Assembly (NCBI GenBank): GCA_958510825.1
Contig: OY294047.1
Location: 46,421,365 to 46,485,364 of the forward strand
Length of the DNA stretch: 64,000 nucleotides
Direction: 5' to 3'
Source: Brachypterus glaber
Taxonomy: Eukaryota; Arthropoda; Insecta; Coleoptera; Kateretidae
Part shown: positions 28,520-39,745 of the stretch, one piece after another
Numbering within the stretch: the stretch's first letter is position 1
Layout of the letters: every line of letters begins with the position of its first letter
Notes under the pieces: model-generated
Databases searched by the model: none
Told to the model about the DNA's origin: nothing
What the model saw: only the letters and a program-made list of their open reading frames with translations
Position numbers and translations under genes: made by a program

Positions 28520-31500
28520 CTACAATTTTTTATGGATCTTCTCTAAGAAGTCTACGATGGATTTTACTATTGAGTTGTTGGGATTACTAAGGATTGTTTG
28601 CAGGTTGAACGGAAGGTCTGTGTTTGTAATTAAGCAGTTGATCATGCATTTGCGTTCTTCTGAGTGGTTGGGGCATTCTAAGATTATGTGTTTGATGTCT
28701 TCTATCTCGCCGCATGAGCATAGTGGGGAATCTGCTCGTTTTATAAAATGAAGATGTGATTTGGTTAGGCAGTGCCCGCTTCTCAGTCTGCATATTGTTG
28801 TAACGTGTCTCCTGCTTAAGTTCAAATTCCAGTACCATGGTTTTATCTTTAGGGTGTTCGAATGTGTAGCAAAAAATCTGCCTGCTGTCTGAATATTCTG
28901 TTTCCACTTTTCTTTCCACTTTTCCATTTCTATTCTCTTGTTTTCGCCAACAAATTCTGTCCAGTTTACTTTAGGTGTTATTTCCCTTCTCAATGCCATC
29001 CCAAGAGCAGCTAGTTGGTCTGCCTTTTCGTTGCCTTCTATTCCGGTGTGGCTAGGTATCCAGCAGAATTTTATGATTTTACCGTGTCCTTCCAGTTGAT
29101 GAAGTAAGTTTTTTGCCTCCAGAGTAATTGCGTCCGTTTTGCAGTTGTTGACTGGGTTACATATTCTAAATAGGGCGGGTTTTGAGTCTACGAAAAAAAC
29201 ATATTTTTCTTCCTGTGATCCTAAAATATCTTTAAGGGCCTGTAATATGGCAAATGTTTCAGCTGTGCAAATAGAAGTAAAGTTTTTTATTTTTTGGGAA
29301 AACTCCACATTTTTGAATGGTATATACACTCCAATAGCTACACCTTCCTGACTTCTAGACGCATCTGTATAGATGGCTTTGAAATCTTTCCATTTTTCAT
29401 TGCGATATTCCTTGAAAGGAATGTTGTTATTGCAATTTTTAGTAAAGGGCGAAATGTGAATTTTTCTTGATTTTATTAAAGCTTCTAATGGTTCATAAAA
29501 TATAGGGAAAGTGTCAAATTTAGTTATATGGTTTTGTATGTTTAGGTAGGAGTCCATAGCCGACAAAATAGGAGGGGGTGCTCTGGACCTCCAGTAAGGG
29601 TTCTGGTTTCCGTTGTATGAAGCGTATAAATTTAGGAGGTTGGACATAATAGGGTTGTTTTGGATGGATAGATGTTTCCCTACAAAATTTGCTGCTAAGA
29701 TATTTCTTCTGTAAATAAGGGGGGTTTCTCCGGATTCCGCTAAAAGCACACCTATTGGTGTACTATTTAAAAGACGTAAACATATCCTTAGTGCCTGGTT
29801 TTGGGTCTTTTCTAGTTGATTTAGCTTGTCCTGAGGGACTCTAAAATAAAAGATGCTGGAGTTTTCTAAGTGAGGTCGTACTAAGGATTTGTACAGGAGG
29901 AGTAGGGTTTGGGGGTCAGAACCCCAATATTTCCCGCAGAGTGCTTTGATTAGGTTGATTGCCTTTTTGGCTTTTGTACAGCACTTGTCTATGTGTTCGC
30001 CCCAATTAAGTTTGTGATCCAGGGTCGTTCCTAGATAGCTAATTGATCTTTGGAGGGGTATAGTCATATGTCCTATTCTTATGTCACCTAAAGGAGGCAT
30101 TCTCCTTGTTTTCCTAAATAAAATTGCTGTACACTTATTTGTGGATAAACCCAATCCGTGGGACCCTAGCCATAATTTTATTCTGTTTAAGGTAAGGTTC
30201 ATTGCATCTATAAGAGCCTGGGGGTCCTTACCTGACACGATTATTGCAATATCGTCAGCGTACTGTATAATTTTACAACCCATTAGGGCTTCAAGTTGCA
30301 ACGAATGCAAATATATGTTGAATAAAATTGGGCTGAGAATTGAGCCTTGAGCTAGACCCTTTCTAGCAATTTTGGGTCCCACCAGATTTGATGCATCCTC
30401 TTGAACTAGTATGTTCCTTTCGTTAAAGATATTGTATATAAACAATGCCATGTCTTTGGGGATATTAAACTCTGCCAGGTATTCTACCAGCATGTCCAGA
30501 TTTACGTTTTCGTATGCCGATTCTATATCCAGAGTGACCAACAGCGTTTTTTTCTTGTCAGATAGGTCGCTATGGACTTTGCTTATGATGTATGATAAGG
30601 CATCCTGAACTCCCCTCCCTTTTCTAAAACCGAATTGAAGATTGTATAATCGTTGTTCTTTTTCTATTTTGAATTCTAATCTATTTTTTATTAGTGTTTC
30701 CATTGTTTTAAGAATGCAGGATGCTAAGGAGATAGGTCTATACCCCCCCAATGTCTTGAGATCTTTACCTGGTTTAGGCAGTGGGATGATCAGATGTTCG
30801 CGAAAGCTTTGTGGTATAGAGGTTTCCCCAGATAATATCTTATTGAATATGTTAATTAAGGCTTTTTTTCCTTTTATGGATAAGTTTTTTAGAATGTTAT
30901 ATGTGATGCCGTCAGGGCCTGGGGCAGAGTCTTTTTTGCCAAGTAAAGCATACTCTAGTTCCTCCATGGAAAATGGTTTGGATTTTTGTTGGTTAAAGTG
31001 AACGTTTTTTATGTTATTTGGGGCAGAAGGTGGACATAAGTGGGAGAGCAATTTTTCCGCTATCGACTCTAAGGGTCTGGCGGGTGGGGGGGGTTCTCTA
31101 CTTGTGGAAAAGGCTTTGACTTTTTTCCAAACTTCTTTTAGGCTTGAAAAACAGTTAAGGGATGTGCAATAATTCCTAAAACCCTCCCTTTTTTCTGAGT
31201 TTAAAATTTTTTTAGTCTGGGCCGCTGTAGCTTTTGCTTCCATAAAGTTTTCCATGGAGCTGTATTCTTTAAGTTTTTTGTATGCATTTTTTCTTTTAAT
31301 AACTGCTTCCTTGCATTTGTCTGACCACCATGGCTTCTGGCGTTTTTTGTTTGGGTTTGTTTTTTTGGGGGGGGCTGTGTTTTCTATTGCTTTTATTAGT
31401 GCGTCTGTAAAGTCTTGAAAAGTGGGGTCTTCAGATTTTAATTCTAAGTCTAAGCGTTCTTTAAAACATATCCAGTCCGTCTTTTTAAGGCATAAATTAT

Positions 31501-32194
31501 TAAACCTTTTTTTATACAGTTCTCTAGGGGGAGACTGGTCTGCATTGGCCATGTTGATTATGATTGGGTAATGGTCACTTAGGGCTGCGTCTGGTATAAT
31601 TTTAAAAGTAGCTGAGATGGCTGAGTTAGGGGTGGATATTGCCACATCTGGGCAGCTGATTAGGGGTGGGGGGGTTATTCTAGTAGGGCCGTCGTTATTT
31701 AATAGGATTAGTTGATTTTCGGTAATGATCTCCGTTACTATTTTTCCATTAATATTATGGAATGATGACCCCCACAAGGGGTCTTGTCCATTAAGATCCC
31801 CTATAATGATTATTTCTCCTTCTGAGTCTTCTATGAAGGTATTTATAACGTCTTTTGGGAGTCGGAGGTCGGGGGGGTTATATACGCAAAAAACAGTCAA
31901 TTTATTTAGTTTAATACCTATAGCCTGGAACCTTTCCGGGGCATCCTGCGTAGAAATATCTATTGAGTTGTAGCGGATGCCTTTGCGCACCAGTAGGGCT
32001 ACCCCTCCTTTTCCGTCGGCTCTATCCTCTCTATATACCGTAAAACCTGGGATTTTAAAATTATATTCAAATTTTAGAAATGTTTCATTGAGCGCTATAA
32101 TGTCTGGAAGGTGTTCTTCTATCAGGTGTATAAGGCTGTCCCTGTTTCTGTTGACTGATCTTATATTCCAATGTAATATCTTTATTTCTTGCAT
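28520..32194 (-). CDS. LINE ORF2: endonuclease, reverse transcriptase, RNase H
   Basis: 1224 aa without interruption. An APE-type endonuclease occupies about residues 1-220: HWNIRS at the start, NETFL, GDLNGQDPLWGS, and SDHYPI at the end. The reverse transcriptase has FGFRKGRGVQDAL, GLAQGSILSPILFN, and the YADD catalytic box near residue 645. RNase H begins near residue 940 (AIYTDASRS) and includes FCWIPSHTGIEGNEKAD. A C-terminal Cys/His motif (CSCGEIEDIKHIILEC) ends the protein. The catalytic residues I can see are all present, so the enzyme could be active. The presence of RNase H favours the I group over most Jockey members. Confidence 0.95.
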   Translation of the reverse strand: MQEIKILHWNIRSVNRNRDSLIHLIEEHLPDIIALNETFLKFEYNFKIPGFTVYREDRADGKGGVALLVRKGIRYNSIDISTQDAPERFQAIGIKLNKLTVFCVYNPPDLRLPKDVINTFIEDSEGEIIIIGDLNGQDPLWGSSFHNINGKIVTEIITENQLILLNNDGPTRITPPPLISCPDVAISTPNSAISATFKIIPDAALSDHYPIIINMANADQSPPRELYKKRFNNLCLKKTDWICFKERLDLELKSEDPTFQDFTDALIKAIENTAPPKKTNPNKKRQKPWWSDKCKEAVIKRKNAYKKLKEYSSMENFMEAKATAAQTKKILNSEKREGFRNYCTSLNCFSSLKEVWKKVKAFSTSREPPPPARPLESIAEKLLSHLCPPSAPNNIKNVHFNQQKSKPFSMEELEYALLGKKDSAPGPDGITYNILKNLSIKGKKALINIFNKILSGETSIPQSFREHLIIPLPKPGKDLKTLGGYRPISLASCILKTMETLIKNRLEFKIEKEQRLYNLQFGFRKGRGVQDALSYIISKVHSDLSDKKKTLLVTLDIESAYENVNLDMLVEYLAEFNIPKDMALFIYNIFNERNILVQEDASNLVGPKIARKGLAQGSILSPILFNIYLHSLQLEALMGCKIIQYADDIAIIVSGKDPQALIDAMNLTLNRIKLWLGSHGLGLSTNKCTAILFRKTRRMPPLGDIRIGHMTIPLQRSISYLGTTLDHKLNWGEHIDKCCTKAKKAINLIKALCGKYWGSDPQTLLLLYKSLVRPHLENSSIFYFRVPQDKLNQLEKTQNQALRICLRLLNSTPIGVLLAESGETPLIYRRNILAANFVGKHLSIQNNPIMSNLLNLYASYNGNQNPYWRSRAPPPILSAMDSYLNIQNHITKFDTFPIFYEPLEALIKSRKIHISPFTKNCNNNIPFKEYRNEKWKDFKAIYTDASRSQEGVAIGVYIPFKNVEFSQKIKNFTSICTAETFAILQALKDILGSQEEKYVFFVDSKPALFRICNPVNNCKTDAITLEAKNLLHQLEGHGKIIKFCWIPSHTGIEGNEKADQLAALGMALRREITPKVNWTEFVGENKRIEMEKWKEKWKQNIQTAGRFFATHSNTLKIKPWYWNLNLSRRHVTTICRLRSGHCLTKSHLHFIKRADSPLCSCGEIEDIKHIILECPNHSEERKCMINCLITNTDLPFNLQTILSNPNNSIVKSIVDFLEKIHKKL

Positions 32195-32402
32195 TTTAAA
32201 GTATTATTAAAGCTCAAAAATTAAAATAAAATATGAAGAAGTTAAAAATAGATTAAAGAATAATAAAAGATTGGGAAAAATGAAAAATAATAAAAAATTG
32301 AACTAGATGAAATTTTTAAATAAAAAATAAATAAAAAAACAAAAAAATTAAAAAAAAGAAAACAATATAAATTTTATGTGTGTGTCTATTCTGTAGAGTG
32401 GA

Positions 32403-34247
32403 CTAGATTTCTCCAGTAGAATCACCAGAAGGTGACCTCTGGTAAATCGCCCGGACAAAATTTGAAACTTCTGTTAGCATATCGCTTAGAGATACTTCGG
32501 ATAGGTCTATGTCATTTGTTAGTATGTCTTTTATAAGTTGAAACTTCCTGTTAGTTATTATTCTCAAATCTGGATCTGAGGAGGATCCTGGTATGTCTGT
32601 GTTTCTTAGTATGGTGGCCCGATTCGTTATGGGTTGAGAGTTTGGTTGTCTATTTTTCCCGCTGTCTAATCTAGGGGAGAGGGATACGAGTTGTTCTCTG
32701 TGGAGTTGATGATTGTAGCCGGGGGTTGGTGGGCTTAGGACTCGTTTCTTCTTTGAAGGTTGTGTGGTTTGTGTTGGTTGTGTTGGTTGTGCTAAGGCTT
32801 GTCTATAGTTTCTGGTGTTGAAATTAAACGGGTCTTGGTTTGGTGTGTAATTTACACTTTTTGGCATCCTTGGGAAAGTTGTCTCTGAGGTTATGCTTTG
32901 AGAAAAATTGGGTCTTTTTTGTAAGAATTGTTCGCTTGCTTCAAAGAAGGAGGTGTTGTTAGTAGCCATGTACTCGCTGATTCTTTTTTGTCTGTCATAT
33001 TCCCTGCATCCTTTGTATGTGGCTAGATGTTTGTCTTTACAGAAAATGCACTTAGGATCTTTCTCTGTACAGTTTTTATATTCGTGGTTTGGGTCTCCGC
33101 ATGCTTTGCATCTTGCTTTTGATCTACAATTTTTTTGTATGTGACCATACCTTAAACAGTTGTTGCATTGGACGATAGGGCTAATGTATCTTATTACCTG
33201 TATTGGGTAGTCGTTGTACTCTATTTCTGTGGGAAGTGTTTGTCCTTCAAAGGTCAGAACCACTGTTGTAGAATCTTTGTACGTTGATATATTTGGTTTG
33301 GTTTTGTCCTCTACCACCCTTCTTTTTAGTCTCCTGGCGTCTATTATTTTAGTTTTTGAGACACATTCTTTATCATTTTTTAAATCTTCTATACTTGCTG
33401 CTAACGGAAATCCTCTAATTATACCTTTTATTGTTACCATACTCCATGGAATAAATGCTGTCAAGCCTCTGACTTCCAGGTCCTCTCGGTCCAAGCAAGC
33501 ATTGGCTTGATCAAGTTCATTAAATACCAGGCCGATTTTTCTAGGCCCCTTTCTCGCTAGTTTGTAGCTTCCAACGATTTTAAGGTCTTGTTTAATAATT
33601 TTGGCGATTTGAATTGGGTGGATACTCTTTCCTGCCATGCTTTCGATTAGGATTGTGTATGGTGCTATGTCTGTTTCTTTATATTTTATTGTATTTCTTT
33701 TAACTATTTGACTGTTAATGTTATCATTGTTTGAGTTTTCTTGTGTTTGGGAAGTAATTGAGACATTTGAGAGGCTATTATTTGGTTTTAGTTTTGAATC
33801 TTGAGTACTTTGGGAATTTTCGATCTGAGATTCTTGTGTTTGTGAGTTGTTTAGGTTTGGGGTGTTTTGACTGGGATCTATTTCCATGTCTGGTTGTGTT
33901 CCTATTATGCTTGCTATTTGATCTGTGTTGTAGTTTAGGGTGATTTCTGCTGTGGTAGTTTTTGCTTTTGATTTACTCTTTTTGACCAATTGTTTTAATT
34001 CAGGGTCTTGTTCCATTATTATTGTTATCTCGTTTTTCATTTCTTCTAACGTAGTTGTTGATTTATGGTAAAGGTTATTTTTTTTTGCTGATTGTAATCT
34101 TGTACAAATGTCCTTGTAGGCGTTTATGATGTGTTTTGTAGTAGGAATTTTGCCTTCTCTCAACCACTCAATTGTTGATTTTGTGGAATCATTTACTAGG
34201 GCTTTTTGCGGGGGGGGCTGGCCCCCCCCGGCGGAACTAGTGGGCAT
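32403..34247 (-). CDS. LINE ORF1: nucleic-acid-binding Gag-like protein with CCHC knuckles
   Basis: 614 aa. The N-terminal half is polar and Gln/Asn/Ser/Thr-rich. A folded RNA-binding middle (HPIQIAKIIKQDLKIVGSY, RKIGLVFNELDQANACL) is followed by three zinc knuckles: CNNCLRYGHIQKNC, CKACGDPNHEYKNC and CIFCKDKHLATYKGC. It is the RNP-forming partner of ORF2. The start codon follows a C/G-homopolymer-rich stretch (34211-34231) coding for GGGQPPPQ; slippage there would shift the frame, but the frame is intact here. Confidence 0.93.
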   Translation of the reverse strand: MPTSSAGGGQPPPQKALVNDSTKSTIEWLREGKIPTTKHIINAYKDICTRLQSAKKNNLYHKSTTTLEEMKNEITIIMEQDPELKQLVKKSKSKAKTTTAEITLNYNTDQIASIIGTQPDMEIDPSQNTPNLNNSQTQESQIENSQSTQDSKLKPNNSLSNVSITSQTQENSNNDNINSQIVKRNTIKYKETDIAPYTILIESMAGKSIHPIQIAKIIKQDLKIVGSYKLARKGPRKIGLVFNELDQANACLDREDLEVRGLTAFIPWSMVTIKGIIRGFPLAASIEDLKNDKECVSKTKIIDARRLKRRVVEDKTKPNISTYKDSTTVVLTFEGQTLPTEIEYNDYPIQVIRYISPIVQCNNCLRYGHIQKNCRSKARCKACGDPNHEYKNCTEKDPKCIFCKDKHLATYKGCREYDRQKRISEYMATNNTSFFEASEQFLQKRPNFSQSITSETTFPRMPKSVNYTPNQDPFNFNTRNYRQALAQPTQPTQTTQPSKKKRVLSPPTPGYNHQLHREQLVSLSPRLDSGKNRQPNSQPITNRATILRNTDIPGSSSDPDLRIITNRKFQLIKDILTNDIDLSEVSLSDMLTEVSNFVRAIYQRSPSGDSTGEI

Positions 34248-34260
34248 GCGGGCTTAGAAA

Positions 34261-34827
34261 GGTGCAATGTCACCTTGCGTGACGAAGAAAAAAATTTGGA
34301 CTCGTGCAAAAAAGCGGGAAAAAGCCAGAAAAGCAAGAAAAGAATTACAAATGACTTACCGCTGTGGTGAATAATCTATATTTAACTATGATTTTAGAAT
34401 AATTTATTTGGTTAGAGCTCACTATATGTTGGTTTTGTTAATAAAACGCGTTTTTAACCTTAGAACAAACGTGTATCTCGTTTCACGACCGGCGCGAAAC
34501 TCCTTTGCTGCCATTTATTTTTTATTATGGCAAAATTGTCAAAAAAAGTGAACTGTCACTCAAACTGTCATTTTACAAAATTACAACAGAACGCAAAGAA
34601 AGGAACCAGATTTTAAAAAAGTTTTCTTCGTAATCGCAGGTTAATTAAATTTGTAACGTTGGTAGAATGTACGTAAATTTTTGACACGGATGACTAAAAC
34701 ATCTGTATTTTGTTAAGGTCATTGACAAATTTCTTATTGTTGTCTATTGTTTATAACGTTGTTCAATAATTTTGTGTTAAGTTGTTCTTCAAGGACTGTT
34801 CTTTCGTCCAGAACTCAATCCTACAAC
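34261..34827. promoter_or_regulatory. mats upstream region (rest of divergent ISCA1/mats intergenic DNA)
   Basis: This 567-bp stretch lies between the LINE's 5' side and the mats start. Together with the 120 bp on the other side of the LINE (28248-28370) it should have formed the original ISCA1/mats intergenic region. A GC-richer patch sits at 34485-34505. No defined promoter motif could be fixed. Confidence 0.35.
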
Positions 34828-37800
34828 ATGAGCTTCTTCTTGTGAGTATAACAGTGTAAAAATTGATTAGCAATGTCTATTTTTAACTCAAAAATACAAA
34901 TTTAGAAATGGAATCCAAGAATTCCGCTGACGAGGTTTTGTTTGTTTTAGTGGGAGTCGCTCCTCCAAGACTTTTAAGCCCAAAAAGAATATACCTGAAG
35001 GTACACATCAGTATGAGTTGATGAAACATGCTGCAGCTACCTTGGGCTCAGGTAATCTACGATTAGCAGTAATGCTACCAGAGGGTGAAGATCTCAATGA
35101 ATGGGTTGCAGTTAATAGTAAGTTAATTACCTAATTTTTATATAAACATAATATAATTATATTAAAAAATAGCAAGAAATAAGAACCCATAGTTTGCTAT
35201 TTGAGACAATACTAAGATAGTTCAGTGAATCATTAGGAATCTATTTATTAGTATTAAATTACTTCTATTAACAAAGTGATATTGGCATAGTTGTAATTAA
35301 TAGGTTTTTAAAGGAGCCAATCCAACCTATGAAAAATGATTGAGGAAATTTTTTTGGTTACCTTAGCTCCACTGAATGGGGCCCATTTTCCTCCTTGCAA
35401 TGAACATGACTCATATATTCTATTAAAATTCCCCTTTTTTACCATATTCAGCATTGACCACTTCCTGTAAAAGTTGCTTTGTGTAATTTTTAGAAAGTGG
35501 ATATAACTTAGGTATGGCTTCTGATAATAGGTGTTTTATTATTGTACAATATACAGAACCATGGAAAGACCCAAATAAGCCTAAACCTATAGGTTAGCAT
35601 ATATGCTAGCCTAGGGCAGGGGCCCCATTAAATAGTTTTCTTTTTAAATATTAATTTTATAATAATTAAACCTTTCTTTCAAATTGTGTAGAAAGATTTT
35701 ACAGAATATTTAAGGGATTATAAAGAATTTAAGATTTTCAAGATGTTAAGAGATTTGTTACAGGGAACCTGGACCTTTTGTAAAAACATTTCTTAAGATT
35801 TTTCCATTGAATTATGTACTTTTCCCAAGGAAAGTTGGTAAAAAAATATATGTATATTTTTTATATGATGTTTTATACATACTTACGAATTTGAATTTGA
35901 GTTGCAAAAAAAAATAATTTCCATGACAAAGAAATTATTTTTTCTGTCTGTCTCATTGGCAGACCAGGTTCTTAGGGCCCGGAAAACATGCCTACAATCT
36001 TGGTATTACCCCCCCCCCTACAGAAAAAACATCTACACCCTAGTCAAAGAGAGGCCAGAGAAACGGTCAAAGGGGGGCACTAAAACTGTCATGAAATACT
36101 TTCTAATTTATTTAGGGCTTGAATAAGGCCAAGGGGGCTCAAAAACTTTTTGGAAAATAACATTTTCTGAGAGTATTTATACACTTCATACACCGTTTCT
36201 CGCGTTATTAAGGGTTGTAGAGATTTAGATCTCCACAACCTTTAATAACGCGAGAATTCATATATTTTGGCTACCCCCCAAATAGGGGGTATGTTACACT
36301 TCATATCCCGTTTCTCGCGTTATTAAAGGCTGTAGATATTTCATATTTTGACTACCCCCCCAAATAGGGGGTATGTTAGGGGGGTAGCCAAAATATAAAA
36401 TCTCTACAGCCTTTAATAACGCGGGAACAGAGGTATAAAGTGTATAAATTTTGGAACAATTTGCGTAAGGTAATACTTGAACGTTCCCAAAGGAAAAAAA
36501 GGGTCTGTACAAAAATTTTAAAAATCTCAAAAAAAAATTTTTGCTGATTGAATATTTTTTCAAAAATACATTTCTTATACATTTTTAGCTGTGGACTTTT
36601 TCAACCAAATTAACATGCTCTACGGCACTATTACCGAATTTTGCACCGAAGACAGCTGTTCCATAATGTCCGCCGGCCCCAAATACGAATACCACTGGGC
36701 AGACGGACACACGGTCAAGAAACCAATCAAGTGTTCTGCGCCGAAATATATCGATTACCTAATGACCTGGGTTCAAGATCAGTTGGATGACGAAACGCTG
36801 TTCCCTTCAAAAATCGGTAAGTATTGATTTTCACTTAGTTTTATTTTATTCAATTAATATTTTATTATTAAACAGGGCGACACTCCCTTTCTGCGGTTTT
36901 ACTTCCCCTAGGAAAGTCCGGCGTAGTCCAAAATTATCAAAATTTGCGTTTCGTAATACTTGAACGTTCCCTAATGAACAAAAATCGAAATTTTTTTTTT
37001 TCAATATGGCTCTAATGATTTTGCTTATTGGCTTTCCCAGAAAAATCACACAGGGGTAGTTTTGGGGAAGGCGCGTTAAAATGTACATTTGGGGGGTTAC
37101 TTTTTCATAATAACAAAAAATAAATGCAAACTGATTATAAATAAAATAATAAAAACAACAAACAAATAAAAAATCAAACGTTTTTCGTTTTTTGAAAAAA
37201 GTAACTTCCTTAAAAAAAATGTTTTTTGTAAAAACTTTTTTGATTTTTTTGATAATCATAGGAGAAAGTATTCTTTTGTTTGTAGCAGTATTTTTTATCG
37301 TTGCTTTTATGTTTTTTGACGTTTTATGTAAAACTAATCTTGTGGACATAAATTAGATAACTCAAGAACGCTTTGAGTTAAAAACTTTAAATACTAGGCT
37401 GTTATTGTTTTTGATAACAAAATGGGATAAGGTGGTCAAAACGGGGTAAAAACTAACTTACTGACTGACATTTCATTAAGTTAAATTAGCGGCGCCTGCT
37501 TACTTATATGCACGGCATGGAACCTTCAAGAGTTTTCGCGTTCTGAGCTGTTCTAGAGTTTTCTCCCGATATGCTGTTCTAGAGTTTTCGCGAATTTTTT
37601 ACATTTATAATTTCAGTATTAAATATTATTTTCTTATTTTAGGTGTTCCGTTTCCCAAAAATTTCCTTTCGATCGCGAAAACGATTTTAAAACGGCTATT
37701 CAGAGTTTATGCTCACATCTACCACCAGCATTTCAGCGAAGTCGTGCAGTTGGGCGAGGAGGCACATCTTAATACTTCTTTCAAACATTTTATATTCTTT

Positions 37801-38556
37801 GTTCAGGTAAGTTAATAAAATTTAAAAAATAATGTAAAATTATATCAAATCCTGTAAACCAAAATTTTACATATCATACTATGCATATATGAGGAGGTCA
37901 AAATCAAAACGAAGTTTTTGCCCTTGTGACATAGCAGCTTGTCACTTAGTAAATAATGCAAACTTTTGCGTTTTGATTTTCACATCCTGATATAATTTGA
38001 GAGCTTTTACTCCTAAGGCTTCTCTAAACTTACAGGACTTTGTCTCATGTAATTTTTAACAGTAAAACCAATACTAATTTCTTACAAATTTGTAGGACTG
38101 TTCCTGTGATTTTACAGGTGCAATTTAAAAGTACATGTGAAGTGTTCGTTATTTTTTCGTAAAATTCCGTTTAAATACAAAAATCCAAAAATTTTCGTTA
38201 ACTGTTACTAATTATACGAAGAAAATACTCAATTTCGCAAAAAAAATACATTTCACATTTAATTTTGCGGTTTTAGGGATGTAATTTTATTTAAAAAATC
38301 TTGGGAGTTAATTTTTGTTTAAAAAATTGGGAGTTTTACATATTTCATGTAATTTTATATTATTTAAAGTACTACTAAGACTGTAAAATTACAGTGAAAT
38401 GCCTGTAACTTTACAGGCCCAATGTGAATGCAATCCCAAGTTAAAAAAAGGTTAAAATTAAAAATATTATTCCAGGAATTTAGCTTAATAGAGAAACGAG
38501 AACTGGCCCCCTTACAAGAGTTGATTGAAAAACTAACAGCAAAGGAAGCCCGATGA
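34828..38556 (+). CDS. mats: Mats / MOB kinase activator 1 (Hippo pathway), complete
   Basis: Five exons: 34828-34841, 34951-35117, 36589-36816, 37643-37806 and 38476-38556; 217 aa against 216 for human MOB1A. Only 14 coding bases are in exon 1 (MSFLF, completed by exon 2). The sequence follows MOB1 throughout: [54 protein letters not shown], and [16 protein letters not shown]. The structural zinc ligands are present: C79 and C84 (EFCTEDSC), and the two His of HIYHQHF. Mats binds Warts (LATS) and is phosphorylated by Hippo, activating Warts to restrain growth. A likely poly(A) signal AATAAA is near 38767. Introns 2 and 3 hold foldback elements; coding exons are clean. Confidence 0.98.
36178..36489. 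mobile_element. Foldback MITE, TACGTAACGC family, rearranged copy B
   Basis: Contains the family arms (TATACACTTCATA, CTCGCGTTATTAA, GGCTACCCCCC) in three palindromic pieces instead of two. This suggests internal duplication or one copy landing in another. Right end GTAATACTTGAACGTTCCC. It lies in mats intron 2. Confidence 0.75.
36945..36973. repeat. Solo right end of the ACGTTCAAG MITE family
   Basis: GCGTTTCGTAATACTTGAAC followed by GTTCCCTAA, in mats intron 3, with no matching left end nearby. A remnant. Confidence 0.5.
37886..37994. mobile_element. 109-bp hairpin element in mats intron 4
   Basis: The left end is TATATGAGGAGGTCAAAATC. The right end, reverse-complemented, is TATATCAGGATGTGAAAATC, both continuing AAAACG. 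A related sequence (ACGCAGTTTTTGCCTTTGTG) occurs at about 49050 in an Rbp1 intron. Confidence 0.6.
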
Positions 38557-38935
38557 AGTGCTTAAAAGCAACAACTATCATAGTAAGCTTCTCGAATTGC
38601 CTTTGTACTTGCATTTAATCTCCAATCATATAATAAAAACCATCTTCCTCATCCACAAAGTGACCTCATCTAGTATCACGATAAACTGACCTGTTAAGCC
38701 ATAAAGTCGTACTTATCTGCATACATGACGAATATTTTGATCTCTACAGCTGGTAACAGTTGTAAAATAAAGCATTTGCAAACTGAATTTGGCGCATGTG
38801 CCACTCGTATTCTTTCGCTTGTGTGATGTGGTCTTTAAGTGAAGCGGTGAGTCAAGGATATGCCCAGTCAAATTGATAATGCTTTAATAATGTGAATGAT
38901 ACATTTATTTGCGTCTTTTTCGCTTAACACGGCAA

Positions 38936-39513
38936 GGTAGGTCAGAAAATACTAATTTCTGACCAAAGAACTTTTACCTCAAGAAGGAACATGATGAAAT
39001 CTACCGTATGCTTTGTTTGAAGCGTGAACCAACTACGGTGAGGGGCTGGTGGGGAGTGACTATTGTTTACACTTAGTACGCGTAGAGAGAGAAAGAATGT
39101 GTAAACTCACAGTCTAATGTCGTAAAATAACTGACAGGGGTACAGTGTTGCCGATTGGAAACATACTTTGGATATTTTATTGTAAATTTTAAGAAACTAA
39201 TGTTTGTATGAGTTTTATATGAACTAGTAGTTTAATTTTAATAGATTTAAATATACTATATTATTAAACATAATTAAAGTATACACAATAAAGTTTTTTA
39301 CATTTTTAAAGTATAATGATTTGAATTCATAAGGTGGAAACTACGCAACATCGCTACTAGGTAGCCTGAAAGTCGACTAGCGACATCTACATTTTATACC
39401 ACAAAGCTGTATTGCGTTTCTGTTAGTAAATAAACAAACAAAAAGATGACACCTTCATAAAAATTGGTCTGAAATTACTTCTTGAGGTAAAAGTTCTTTG
39501 TTTCTGACTTACT
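38936..39513. mobile_element. DNA element downstream of mats (AAAGAACTTTTACCTCAAG ends)
   Basis: The ends are inverted: AAAGAACTTTTACCTCAAGA near 38965 and its complement near 39480-39500, each with GTCAGAAA just outside. The interior of about 500 bp has no ORF. Boundaries are approximate. Confidence 0.55.
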
Positions 39514-39745
39514 ATTTTCACAGTAGATCAGAAAAGGCTTAGTTTCTATTATTTCTATAATAATTTGAGTTCTGAAAAATATAAAAAAGCTAGTTTTCGT
39601 CTGCGCGTGATTACAACCAGTTGAATACGCGAAATCTGTATGAAAATCTAAAATATGTGCAAAAATTTAATATAAAATTGACCAATTAGACGAGGCCTTT
39701 AAAAATTAGTAGGTACCCCCTTGGTCATAATTCTATAAAAATTAA

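Larger units (their letters stand above)
28371..34260 (-). mobile_element. Nearly full-length I/Jockey-type LINE with two intact ORFs
   Basis: Minus-strand order: 5' end near 34260 or beyond, ORF1 34247-32403, an AT-rich 208-bp spacer, ORF2 32194-28520, a 3' UTR of about 90 bp, and an A-rich tail (T-rich on the plus strand) at about 28371-28432. Endonuclease, reverse transcriptase and RNase H in ORF2, plus three CCHC knuckles in ORF1, place it in the I/Jockey group of non-LTR retrotransposons. Neither ORF has a stop or frameshift. I could not find a clear target duplication, so the exact 5' limit is open. It lies between ISCA1 and mats. Confidence 0.92.

Noticed and set aside
28587..28919. 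110-codon ORF overlapping LINE ORF2
   Set aside because: Shadow of the ORF2 C-terminus, which is in another frame with recognisable RNase H and Cys/His motifs.
28356..34450. Possible LINE target duplication (TTTGAGCTC near 28350 and TTAGAGCTC near 34415)
   Set aside because: Imperfect and not adjacent to the A-tail; could be chance in AT-rich DNA.
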